A stretch of DNA of 64,000 nucleotides, taken from positions 20,001 through 84,000 of the forward strand of contig NZ_CP101505.1 in assembly GCF_024362345.1 (NCBI RefSeq), written 5' to 3'. The translations under genes and the position numbers were made by a program. The notes below the pieces were generated by a model. That model did no database searches, was not told the origin of the DNA, and saw only the letters and a list, made by a program, of their open reading frames with translations. Of the stretch, positions 17,701-25,585 are shown piece after piece. Source of the DNA: Polaribacter dokdonensis. Lineage in GTDB: Bacteria > Bacteroidota > Bacteroidia > Flavobacteriales > Flavobacteriaceae. How positions within the stretch are numbered: the first letter of the stretch is position 1; every line of letters begins with the position of its first letter.

Positions 17701-20700
17701 ACAAGGAACTGGTACTTTAACTTTGGATAATGGAGGAACAGGAACTATTAATGAAGCAGATGATAAGATATTGTATTCACCACCAACTAATTTTAATGGT
17801 GTTGATACTTTTGATTACACATTAACAGTAGATTCTAATCAGTATCAAGGAACAGTTACAATTACTGTAGGAACAGTAGTTCCACCAGCTACAACACCAA
17901 CAGCAGTAGATGATTCAATCACGGTTGATTTTGAGAGTTCAAATACAGTTATAGCAGTATTAGACAATGATTCTTATGGGTCAGATGGTTTAAGCACAAC
18001 ACATCCATTAACTTTAGTAAATGGTAAACAAAGCACAGCAACTACAAAGGGTGGTTTAATTAGTGTTTCAGATCACCTTTTAATAAATGATGCTTCAGAC
18101 GATGTTGTATTATATTCAGCACCAGCAGGATATAGTGGATCAGATTCATTTTCGTATACAATTACAGATTTAAATGGAGATGCAGCTACAGCTACAGTAG
18201 ATATTTTAGTAAGTCCAGCAGCAGCTTTAGCAGATCCTACAGCAGTAGATGATGCTTTTAGTGTAGCAAATGGTTCATCATCAAATGATTTAGATATTTT
18301 AGATAATGATCAGTTTGGATCAGAAGGATTAGCAAGCGTTACTTTATCAGTAGGTTCAGAAGGAGGTACTTTAGCTATCAATGCAAATGGAACAGCGAAT
18401 GCAGAAGACATTACAGTAACTTATACACCAGCAGCATTATTTGAAAATGGAGTTGAAACCTTTACCTATACTTTAGAAGATAATGGTACAGATACAGCTA
18501 CAGCTACAGTAACAGTAACAGTAGGAACAGTTGCACCAGCAGTAACAGTTCCAACAGCAGTTAATGATGCAGTAACAGTTTCAGCAGGAAGTGTTGATAA
18601 TGTAATAGATGTATTGGTTAATGATACACCAGGATCAGAAGGATATATAGATGGCGGGTTAACGATGACAAATGGAACGTTAACAAGTGCAAGTACAAAA
18701 GGAAGTGCAATAAGCATAGATAATAAAGGTACGAATGATACAACAGATGATGTATTTAACTATACACCATCAGCTTTAGCAGTAACAGATGGTACAGATA
18801 CATTTAGTTATACAATTACAGACGCAACAGGAGATGCATCAACAGCTACAGTAACAGTAACTATTGGTCCTGCAGCAACAGACGTTCCAACAGCATTAGA
18901 TGATACAGCAACAGCAGTAGAAGATACAGCAATAAGTATCGATGTTTTAGACAATGATGTTTATGGAGATGATGGAGCAGCTTTAGTGGATGCATTAACA
19001 GTAGGTGCTAATTCTGACTTAGGAGGAACTACAGCAGTAGTTGCAGGTGAGATTGAATATACACCAGCAGCAAATTTTGTAGGAACAGATACTTTTGAGT
19101 ATACTATTGAGGATGGAAATGGAGATACAGCAACAGCAACAGTAACAGTAACAGTAACTGCAGAGGTAGTTGTAAATGGTACACCAACAGCAGTAGATGA
19201 TTCAATCACGGTTGATTTTGAGAGTTCAAATACAGTTATAGCAGTATTAGACAATGATTCTTATGGGTCAGATGGTTTAAATACAACACATCCATTAACT
19301 TTAGTAAACGGAAAACAAAGTACAGCAACTACAAAGGGTGGTTTAATTAGTGTTTCAGATCACCTTTTAATAAATGATGCTTCAGACGATGTTGTATTAT
19401 ATTCAGCACCAGCAGGATATAGTGGATCAGATTCATTTTCGTATACAATTACAGATTTAAATGGAGATGCAGCTACAGCTACAGTAGATATTTTAGTAAG
19501 TCCAGCAGCAGCTTTAGCAGATCCTACAGCAGTAGATGATGCTTTTAGTGTAGCAAATGGTTCATCATCAAATGATTTAGATATTTTAGATAATGATCAG
19601 TTTGGATCAGAAGGATTAGCAAGCGTTACTTTATCAGTAGGTTCAGAAGGAGGTACTTTAGCTATCAATGCAAATGGAACAGCGAATGCAGAAGACATTA
19701 CAGTAACTTATACACCAGCAGCATTATTTGAAAATGGAGTTGAAACCTTTACCTATACTTTAGAAGATAATGGTACAGATACAGCTACAGCTACAGTAAC
19801 AGTAACAGTAGGAACAGTTGCACCAGCAGTAACAGTTCCAACAGCAGTTAATGATGCAGTAACAGTTTCAGCAGGAAGTGTTGATAATGTAATAGATGTA
19901 TTGGTTAATGATACACCAGGATCAGAAGGATATATAGATGGCGGGTTAACGATGACAAATGGAACGTTAACAAGTGCAAGTACAAAAGGAAGTGCAATAA
20001 GCATAGATAATAAAGGTACGAATGATACAACAGATGATGTATTTAACTATACACCATCAGCTTTAGCAGTAACAGATGGTACAGATACATTTAGTTATAC
20101 AATTACAGACGCAACAGGAGATGCATCAACAGCTACAGTAACAGTAACTATTGGTCCTGCAGCAACAGACGTTCCAACAGCATTAGATGATACAGCAACA
20201 GCAGTAGAAGATACAGCAATAAGTATCGATGTTTTAGACAATGATGTTTATGGAGATGATGGAGCAGCTTTAGTGGATGCATTAACAGTAGGTGCTAATT
20301 CTGACTTAGGAGGAACTACAGCAGTAGTTGCAGGTGAGATTGAATATACACCAGCAGCAAATTTTGTAGGAACAGATACTTTTGAGTATACTATTGAGGA
20401 TGGAAATGGAGATACAGCAACAGCAACAGTAACAGTAACAGTAACTGCAGAGGTAGTTGTAAATGGTACGCCAACAGCAGTAGATGATAATGTGTCTGTA
20501 GTAAGATTCAGTAGTTCAAATAGTATTGATGTATTATCAAATGATGATTTTGGTTCAGATGGTCCAAGTCTTACACATCCTATTACATTATCTAATGGAA
20601 GATCTACTGGGGTTTCTTCAGGAGGTAGGTTCATAAGTGTAAATAGTAATAATACAATTTCATATTCTCCTGGAAGTTTAATTTCTGATAGTTTTGAGTA

Positions 20701-21061
20701 TACTATTACAGATGAAAATGGAGATGCAACTACAGGTACTGTGTTTATTACAACAACTGCTAGTAGAGAAACACCTAATAGTGTAACTATTGGTAACACA
20801 GAGGTTTTTGTTGATAATTTCTTAAGTTATCCAAATCCGTCAGAAGGGAATTTAAGTACTACTTTATTGAGTAGTGTAACTACAAAAGCAACTATGATTT
20901 TATTTGATGCGACAGGTAAAGTGGTATCAAGTTCTACATTAGACTTAGAAGAAGGAGTTAATCAATTTGATTTTAACTTTAATGTAAAAGCTGGTATGTT
21001 GTTTATGAGAATTATTAGTGCAGAAAAAGATTTTGGAACTAGTAAAGTAGTTTTTAAATAA
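14798..21061 (+). CDS. Giant multidomain T9SS-sorted adhesin (2087 aa)
   Basis: A very large predicted surface protein. A signal peptide (MIKKTTFLALFSFLAVFSAFS) is cut near residue 22; its last residue here is the site region. Residues about 28-430 hold four Ig-like repeats of about 100 residues sharing TVTIAGQSA and SGSGAVTIDT. Next is an HYR/DUF5011-like part (about 430-600, YKVVDKSGNESATV). From about 600 to 1985 there are about thirteen cadherin-like/tandem-95 repeats marked by VLxNDxxG, DTFSYTITD and DATTATV, probably calcium-binding. The C terminus (from about 2000, YPNPSEGNLS to VVFK) is a type A sorting domain. Residues 1033-1461 and 1462-1890 are an almost exact duplication. It likely mediates attachment or surface movement. 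Its leader carries repeats and a hairpin, and a strong terminator follows. Confidence 0.93.
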   Translation: MIKKTTFLALFSFLAVFSAFSNNSLSSEDFGVPTVTFGSMISDNATNTLAKTGDEITITFTSDEDINTPTVTIAGQSAVVGGSGSSWTATYTVQVGDVQGSTAYSITNISSTSTSEAGTDVSGSGAVTIDTADPSVSSIAMVSDNTTNTLATTGDEITLTFVSSETINTPTVTIAGQSATVTNTGNNYTATYTVQAGDAQGAAAYSISNISDSSGNTGSTSSGSGAVTIDTASPSVSSIAMVSDNTPNTTARTGIEITLTFVSSETISTPTVTIAGQSATVTNSGNNYSASYFVQAGDTQGAAAYSISNFSDVSGNTGSTSSGSGAVTIDTVDPSVSNIAMVSNNTADTLAKAGDVITLTFTSSESINTPTVTIATQTASVTNTGNNYTATYTVQAGDFQGATAYQISNFSDSTGNAGSVSSGTGAVTIDTTAPTVGVTSNTIDVNLNTSTSITAADVNDASSDNNTSPANLTLALDQSTFSCSDIVAGQVSTAVTVTLTVTDEAGNSASLTKNVNVIDDEAPANVALVNPTYVHRTGTAYVEQGLTYNEACFEEVVIVSSDLDVNQWGTYTIVYKVVDKSGNESATVTRTQVVNDVPTTDAANFTVNQDTENHVFDVLDGDSFGNDGAESFTISGAMSAQNGTLILQDLGTADPTDDLVVYTPRATYNGPDSFTYTLEDENGDTVTTTVNIVVRPIVPVPVNDVATVDKNSSNNIIAVLANDDFGGNEANATHPLTFTNGSKSSASPEGGLISIEDNGTPNILTDDFIHYTPAADFIGTDTFMYTITDFDGDATTASVEVTVVEGSNGNTTPTATADTASVDFEEVEAIIDVLANDSAGSDLYIDNGLTLTNGTTSGASANGGLISVDNNGTATTSDDTFKYSAPAGFDGLDTFSYTITDTTGDASTALVSITVGAAAPLEGAVEDVVATPANTPILIDVLANDNFGTFGSGTLLINSPDHLTGDSAQGTGTLTLDNGGTGTINEADDKILYSPPTNFNGVDTFDYTLTVDSNQYQGTVTITVGTVVPPATTPTAVDDSITVDFESSNTVIAVLDNDSYGSDGLSTTHPLTLVNGKQSTATTKGGLISVSDHLLINDASDDVVLYSAPAGYSGSDSFSYTITDLNGDAATATVDILVSPAAALADPTAVDDAFSVANGSSSNDLDILDNDQFGSEGLASVTLSVGSEGGTLAINANGTANAEDITVTYTPAALFENGVETFTYTLEDNGTDTATATVTVTVGTVAPAVTVPTAVNDAVTVSAGSVDNVIDVLVNDTPGSEGYIDGGLTMTNGTLTSASTKGSAISIDNKGTNDTTDDVFNYTPSALAVTDGTDTFSYTITDATGDASTATVTVTIGPAATDVPTALDDTATAVEDTAISIDVLDNDVYGDDGAALVDALTVGANSDLGGTTAVVAGEIEYTPAANFVGTDTFEYTIEDGNGDTATATVTVTVTAEVVVNGTPTAVDDSITVDFESSNTVIAVLDNDSYGSDGLNTTHPLTLVNGKQSTATTKGGLISVSDHLLINDASDDVVLYSAPAGYSGSDSFSYTITDLNGDAATATVDILVSPAAALADPTAVDDAFSVANGSSSNDLDILDNDQFGSEGLASVTLSVGSEGGTLAINANGTANAEDITVTYTPAALFENGVETFTYTLEDNGTDTATATVTVTVGTVAPAVTVPTAVNDAVTVSAGSVDNVIDVLVNDTPGSEGYIDGGLTMTNGTLTSASTKGSAISIDNKGTNDTTDDVFNYTPSALAVTDGTDTFSYTITDATGDASTATVTVTIGPAATDVPTALDDTATAVEDTAISIDVLDNDVYGDDGAALVDALTVGANSDLGGTTAVVAGEIEYTPAANFVGTDTFEYTIEDGNGDTATATVTVTVTAEVVVNGTPTAVDDNVSVVRFSSSNSIDVLSNDDFGSDGPSLTHPITLSNGRSTGVSSGGRFISVNSNNTISYSPGSLISDSFEYTITDENGDATTGTVFITTTASRETPNSVTIGNTEVFVDNFLSYPNPSEGNLSTTLLSSVTTKATMILFDATGKVVSSSTLDLEEGVNQFDFNFNVKAGMLFMRIISAEKDFGTSKVVFK
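17894..20467 (+). repeat. Near-perfect 1,287-bp tandem duplication within the adhesin gene
   Basis: 17894-19180 and 19181-20467 are two head-to-tail copies of a 1,287-bp (429-codon) unit encoding four cadherin-like domains. The differences I can see are a handful of bases clustered near 17990-18035, one causing Ser/Asn (GLSTTHP versus GLNTTHP); the rest reads identically. The period is a multiple of three, so copy-number change keeps the frame. Confidence 0.95.
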
Positions 21062-21083
21062 GTAAATTAAAAGTCAACTAACT

Positions 21084-21119
21084 AAAAGAGGAAAATCATT
21101 TGATTTTCCTCTTTTTTTA
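21084..21119 (+). terminator. Rho-independent terminator of the adhesin gene
   Basis: AAAGAGGAAAATCA and TGATTTTCCTCTTT form a perfect stem of about 14 bp with a 2-nt loop, followed by a T run, 23 bp after the adhesin stop codon. It also faces the end of the converging response-regulator remnant. Confidence 0.93.
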
Positions 21120-21146
21120 TTTTATAATTTTAGTTTTACTATTTAA

Positions 21147-21550
21147 TTATAAATCAATTGATGCTTTCGCTTCTTGTACTTTTTCTAAAAGTTGAGAAGT
21201 GTCAAATGGTTTACTTAAAAAGTAATCTGCTCCCAAATTAAAAACAACTGTTTCAGTGCCAACAGTTCTTTTGTTATTATTATATGCAGTAACAGCAATC
21301 ATTTTTATTTTAGGGTTACTTCTTTTTAATGGTCCCATGATACGAATACCATTATCAGAATTTAAACTACCATAAATATTTTTATGATATAAATCTACAA
21401 CCATAATGTCTGGCATTTCTATATCTATACTAGCTAGAGCTTCAGAACCAGTTTTTACTAAATTAACAGAATAATCTTTTGTTTTATAAGTGCTTGTTTC
21501 CATTCTTCTGCTAATATAAAATCATCTACTATAATTAAAACGCGTAACAT
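21147..21550 (-). pseudogene. Single-domain response regulator, frameshifted
   Basis: From ATG 21550 the frame reads MLRVLIIVDDFILAEEWKQA, a perfect receiver-domain start with the acidic Asp pair. It then runs off into another frame at an A-rich tract (AAAACAAAAG on the minus strand, 21476-21486). The following frame continues KDYSVNLVKTGSEAL, VVDLYH (phospho-acceptor Asp), VTAYNN (Thr) and LSKPF (Lys) to the stop at 21147. Restoring one A joins both halves into a normal domain of about 134 residues. It begins 15 bp after the phytochrome gene and would have been its partner regulator. The downstream ATG at 21503 gives a 118-residue product lacking the first strand and the acidic pair, unlikely to be functional. 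Confidence 0.82.
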
Positions 21551-21565
21551 ATTTAATAGTAAAAA

Positions 21566-24116
21566 TTAATTGGTTAGTTTATCTAAAATACTAAATAATT
21601 GTTCATCTGCAATTGGTTTTATAAAAACAGGTGCTTCTGGGAAAGATTTATTTTGTAAAAATGTATCTCCATAACCTGTAATATAATGAAAAGGAATTCC
21701 TTTTAAATTACACACTTGGGCAACTCTTGAAGAAGTTTCATTTTTTAAATTAACATCTAAAAGTGCAAAATCATATGTTTTTTTCTCTAAAGAATTTAGC
21801 GCTGTTTTTTGGTTAGAAAAGATATCTACATTAGATGTTATTTTATTTTCTATTAGTTCTTTTGTTTGATTTGCAATTATAAAATCATCTTCTAAAACAA
21901 GAATATTTAATTTCTTTTTTTCTATATACTCTTCTTTATCCTTAAATTTTATTTTTTCTGTTGTAAACATTTCTGTTTCTTTTCTCAGAATTGTTTTTAA
22001 AGGAATTTGAATTGTTACCTCTAAACCAGACTCTTTAAAATTCATTGATGAGCTTCCACCAAATTCATAACCAATTGCTTTTTCAATAATGGTTCGACCA
22101 AAACCTTTATGCTTTGGTTTGGTAACTTTTGGCCCATTTTCTTCTTTCCAAAATATAAATATGTCATTTTCTGATATATGCCAAGAAACTGTGAGTTTAC
22201 CATTTTCTGAAGATAATGATCCATATTTTGCAGAATTTGTAGTTAGTTCATGTAAAACTAAAACAATTATAGGAGCAACATTAGATGCTAGTTCAATAGA
22301 TGGTCCTTTAATCTCATAGTTTTTATCACTAAGATCAAAAGGAGATAGTTCTTTTACTAAAATCTTTTCTAAGTTAATACTACCAAAACTACTTTCTGTT
22401 AGCATATTATTCACATCCGCTAATGCAGTAATTCTTTTTTCTAGAGCCAAAACATAGCTTTCTATAGATTTCTCTTTGCTAGCAGTTTGTTTAGAAACAG
22501 ATTTAACCAAGGCTAAAATATTTCTGACTCTATGGTTTAATTCTTTTACAAGAATTTTTGATCTTTCAGACTCAGAAACTTCCTTTTTCTCTTTAACAAT
22601 TTCTATTTGAATGTATTTTTTAAACGTTTCTATAGCGTTTTTTGCTACAAAAAGATCTTGAGTAGTCCAAATATCTGAATCTTCAGAATTGTTTTCTATA
22701 AATTCATTAAAAGAACTTCTTGGGTGTAATCTAACATTTTCTTTTTCAAATATTAATTCTTTTTCTGGACTTCCTGCCCATTGAATATTTTTTGAAAATT
22801 TATCTCTGAAAAAAAACATGTTTATCTGTGGAAATTCAGAAATTAATTGCATAAAAATTAAACCTCTGGTATCTTTAATCCCCTTATCTACAAATTTAGA
22901 AATGTTAGTGTAACTTTGTATTTCTTCTTTTTTAGTATTTAGTGTATCAACTAAAGTTTGAATGGAATTTAGTTCTGGACAATTACCGTAAGTTTTAATA
23001 TTTTTATCTATAACGCAGGCAATACCATCACAATGAATAATTTCAAATAGATTTTTTGCCTGAGCATTCCAGAACTCGTCTAATTTGAATGAATTTGTTT
23101 CTATTGCAATTAAATCATTACCATTTTCTAAAATATCTTTAATTGTCTTTTGAGCTTTTTGTCTTGTTTGATGTTCTAGAACCATATTAATTGTTTGCCC
23201 CAATATATCTGCGGAATAAATTTCTTGTGGAGATAAATTTTTACAAGACTTATGATGATGTGCAAATAACCCCCAAAGTTTACCATTTATAATAATAGGT
23301 ATAGTCATAGAACTAACAACTTCCATATTCACTAAGTATTGATTATGAACTGGGGCAGCTGCTCTTAAGATGCTGTAAGTTAGGTTTAGTTTATTGTCAG
23401 AATTTTTATGGACTAAAATCTTAGAACCTTCAGAACTAGTATTTTTAATAAAACGTATTGGGTTTTTTAAAAAAAGATCTCTTGCTCTTGGTGGAATATC
23501 AAAAGCAGGAAATCTTAAACCTAAAAATGTATTGATAGAAGGTGCTGAAGTAGCTTCGGCTATTATTTCTCCAGAATTGTCAGGTAGAAATTTATAAGCC
23601 ATAACCCTATCAAAACCAGTTATCTTTTGTAATGATTGTACAGCATTATTTAAAATATCTTCTATGGTTTCATGACCGTGAGTTCTTGCTAATGCCCACT
23701 TTATATTATTATTATTAATATTTATATATTTAAAATCTTTTCCAGTTGGTAATAATTCAATAACAACAGAATTATCTGTTCTAAATAAAGAAATGTCAAT
23801 AGAGTTCGCATTATTTTCTATCACTTTTACATGTTCTCGTTGATGCTTAGTAGAATTATGAGAAGCTATGTTTAAAATATCAAGCGTCATCTGGAGATAA
23901 AATATCTCTAATTGACTTATTTAATGCAGCATTAATTTTTAATATTTTATCTAAATTACTAGATGCATGTGTAATTGTTAATGATTTAAATTCAAAAGCT
24001 AATAATGCACCATAATTTTGTACACTTTCAATCCATTATATAGGTTCATTATTACAATGTTCTAAAGCTTTATCTTCAAGTGCTTTAGATGCTTTTATGT
24101 TATTTTTTGAATTCAA
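21566..24116 (-). pseudogene. bphP: Bacteriophytochrome histidine kinase, N-terminally disrupted
   Basis: Bacteriophytochromes sense red/far-red light through bound biliverdin. The long open part (774 codons from 23890) has a GAF domain with FDRVMAYKF, the PAFDIP Asp, the APVHNQYL His and AHHHKSC. A PHY-like region with WAGSPEKE and HPRSSFNEF follows, then an HWE/HisKA_2-type kinase (ELNHRVRNILAL, HELTTNSAKYG) and a C-terminal receiver (LLDVNL, YITGYG, FIKPI). Upstream, in another frame, lies the missing PAS domain: ALEHCNNEPI, stop (TAA, 24036-24038), then WIESVQNYGALLAFE and ITHASSNLDKIL, ending at a frameshift near 23884-23890. The Cys in EHCNNEPI is the expected biliverdin-attachment residue. 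Translation probably began at TTG 24116, overlapping the heme oxygenase gene. A truncated product lacking the PAS domain could still be made. Confidence 0.88.
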
Positions 24117-24627
24117 TGTTTGCGTATTTGGTTAAAGTTGAAAAAGTTTCATTTGCTCCATTTATTAAATCAATTTCATTATCTGCTAAAAGCAATCCCA
24201 ATATTTTCATTTGAGAGTTAGAAGTCTCAACGAGTTTTGTAATATAATGTGATTGAATAGGAGGGGCATGTTCTAGAGCCATTTTTCTTATGACTCTTTC
24301 ACCCATTGCAGAACCAGCAAACACATAGAAGACTCCTAAGCATGTGATGTATTTTTAACCTCTAATTGATCAATTATGTCATTATTTGATTTTAAATCCG
24401 ATTTTAAAGAAGATATCAAATCATCATTGTAAGTACTTTTAATATTAAAAGTATCTTCTAAATGATGCAAAGATTTTTGATATTTTAATCTAGACCTTAA
24501 TATAGATTGGTGAAATGTTTCCAATGTAGATATAGAAATACCTTCGCTAAAATTAAAGGAATTTTCGACAGCTAAATGATTGTTTTTAGTAGAATTCGTA
24601 GAGCTTTTTACGCAGATCAGATTTCAT
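24100..24627 (-). pseudogene. bphO: Biliverdin-forming heme oxygenase, two frameshifts
   Basis: Heme oxygenase makes the biliverdin chromophore of phytochromes. From ATG 24627 the frame reads MKSDLRK. After one extra A in an A5 run (24605-24609) the next frame gives SSTNSTKNNHLAVENSF, whose T-x3-H-x2-VE pattern holds the proximal heme His, and continues to QLEVK near 24352. One missing A there (T5 on the plus strand, 24352-24356) shifts the frame again to KYITCLGVFYVFAGSAMGER, the family LYVLEGSxLGG-like signature, ending at 24100. Corrected length is about 175 residues, normal for bacterial BphO. It is the first gene of the broken phytochrome operon. Each lesion alone would abolish the full-length enzyme. 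Confidence 0.82.
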
Positions 24628-24811
24628 TAATAAAAGTTGGGAAAATATTGATTTAATATAAAACAAATTAGTAGGAAATCAAATACTTAGATGATGTCTT
24701 TTTTAAATAATTATTAGTTCTATCTTATAGTATTTTTTGTTTCTTTTAATTTCTATCCAACTATTTTATCTAGATAAAACTATTTCATAAATTAATAAAT
24801 AAAAGACATAA
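24628..24811. other. Non-coding spacer between the broken phytochrome operon and the element
   Basis: I see no open frame with coding character and no recognised RNA. It would contain the promoter of the former heme oxygenase gene, but I find no convincing TAnnTTTG box. With the flanking remnants this forms a stretch of about 0.6 kb without an intact gene. Confidence 0.5.
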
Positions 24812-24843
24812 AAAAAACGAATTGTGAAACACAATTCGTTTTT
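24812..24843. terminator. Strong hairpin next to the left tRNA remnant
   Basis: AAAAACGAATTGTG and CACAATTCGTTTTT form a perfect 14-bp stem with an AAA loop. It lies just beyond the 3' end of the displaced tRNA-Met half and was probably the original terminator of that tRNA. A near copy, with loop AGA, lies beside the intact tRNA at 48332-48356. Confidence 0.85.
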
Positions 24844-24853
24844 AATTACTTTT

Positions 24854-24902
24854 AACTTGTAGCGAAGACGGGATTTGAACCCGTGACCTCAGGGTTATGA
24901 AT
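24854..24902 (+). repeat. Left attachment repeat: displaced tRNA-Met 3' half
   Basis: These 49 bp are identical to 48372-48420 and include the tRNA-Met 3' half from the anticodon loop to the discriminator base (24860-24902 on the minus strand). Sequence to the right (ATTTTAAG...) has no tRNA 5' half, so it is a remnant left by integration and not a tRNA gene. Confidence 0.92.
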
Positions 24903-24953
24903 TTTAAGAAAAGTCTTAAATTACCCTTTTTTTATGTTTATTTACATTAGATA

Positions 24954-24974
24954 GTGTACTGAATTGTGTACTCT
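24954..24974 (+). promoter_or_regulatory. Candidate integrase arm site, left end
   Basis: GTGTACT occurs at 24954-24960 and 24966-24972 with a 12-bp period, written GTGTACT-N5-GTGTACTCT. The same arrangement occurs at the right end (48279-48299). Paired short repeats near both ends of an integrative element are typical of recombinase arm-type binding sites; this is inference. Confidence 0.45.
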
Positions 24975-25127
24975 GATTTATAATAAAATTTATAACTCAA
25001 ATCTAAGATAATATTCAAGATAAAAAGAAATAATTTTATTAAAATTAATTAGTTGCCAGTTTTAAATTAATTTATATTTCCTTTAATCAAAAGTTTGGGG
25101 AATTCATAACTTAATGATATTGCCAAT

Positions 25128-25568
25128 TTAATGATCATGTTTTGAGTGATCATTTTTTTTGTCTTCAGTTGATTGATTCATCATCATTTCGTGGTCGTAT
25201 TTGCAACAACCTGGTAAACCGTCGTAAGCATCTAAATCACCAGCTACTTTTTCGGTATCATAACCTGAAGCTGCGATTGCTTTATGAATTGCCATTACAT
25301 CGGTTTTTGTATCATCAAAAGATACGTCAATCTTCTTTTTATCGACATCCCAATTCGCACTTGCAACACCTTCAACACCGTTAGCTGCTTTTTCGATGGT
25401 ACTTTTACACATTCCGCAATTTCCTCTTACACCAAAAGACAGGTCTGTCATTGCTATATCTTTTGACATTTCAGTAGTTGTGGTTTCTGTTTCTTTTTTG
25501 GTTTCGTTTTTACAACTTGTTAAGCCTAATGCTGCTATTACAGCTATACTTAAAATTACTCTCTTCAT
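25128..25568 (-). CDS. HMA-domain lipoprotein (periplasmic copper-binding type)
   Basis: A 146-residue protein with a lipoprotein signal ending in LGLTSC and a Lys/Glu/Thr-rich linker. A heavy-metal-associated domain (about residues 43-112) carries the metal site GNCGMC (usually MTCxxC). The C-terminal tail has GCCKYDHEMMM and ends in a His/Asp-rich DHSKHDH. All of these can bind Cu(I) or similar metals. Because of the lipobox it probably works in the periplasm, handing metal to the efflux pump or buffering it. It is the last gene of the minus-strand cargo run, 17 bp after the CusB-like gene. Confidence 0.87.
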   Translation of the reverse strand: MKRVILSIAVIAALGLTSCKNETKKETETTTTEMSKDIAMTDLSFGVRGNCGMCKSTIEKAANGVEGVASANWDVDKKKIDVSFDDTKTDVMAIHKAIAASGYDTEKVAGDLDAYDGLPGCCKYDHEMMMNQSTEDKKNDHSKHDH

Positions 25569-25585
25569 TGTTTAAAATTTAATTG

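Noticed and set aside
14838..20470. Repeats in the adhesin as a possible CRISPR or satellite array
   Set aside because: Units are long, in frame and encode protein domains; there are no short identical repeats with unique spacers and no cas genes.
16621..20799. Several minus-strand open frames inside the adhesin gene (for example 16621-17085 and 20248-20799)
   Set aside because: They arise from the biased codon use of Thr/Val/Ala/Asp-rich repeats on the other strand. They are themselves duplicated exactly with the 1,287-bp unit and have no start signals.
21147..24627. Sequencing or assembly error as the sole cause of the frame breaks
   Set aside because: Three of five lesions are in A runs, so some could be errors, but all cluster in one operon, one is an in-frame stop and one is outside a homopolymer. 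I keep decay as the better explanation while noting read checks are needed.
24860..24902. A tRNA gene at the left end of the element
   Set aside because: Only the 3' half is present; no D-arm or 5' acceptor strand follows. It is the displaced half produced by integration.
24903..24923. Short hairpin TTTAAGA/TCTTAAA just inside the left attachment repeat
   Set aside because: A 7-bp A/T-rich stem is expected often by chance in sequence of this composition and has no matching copy at the right end.
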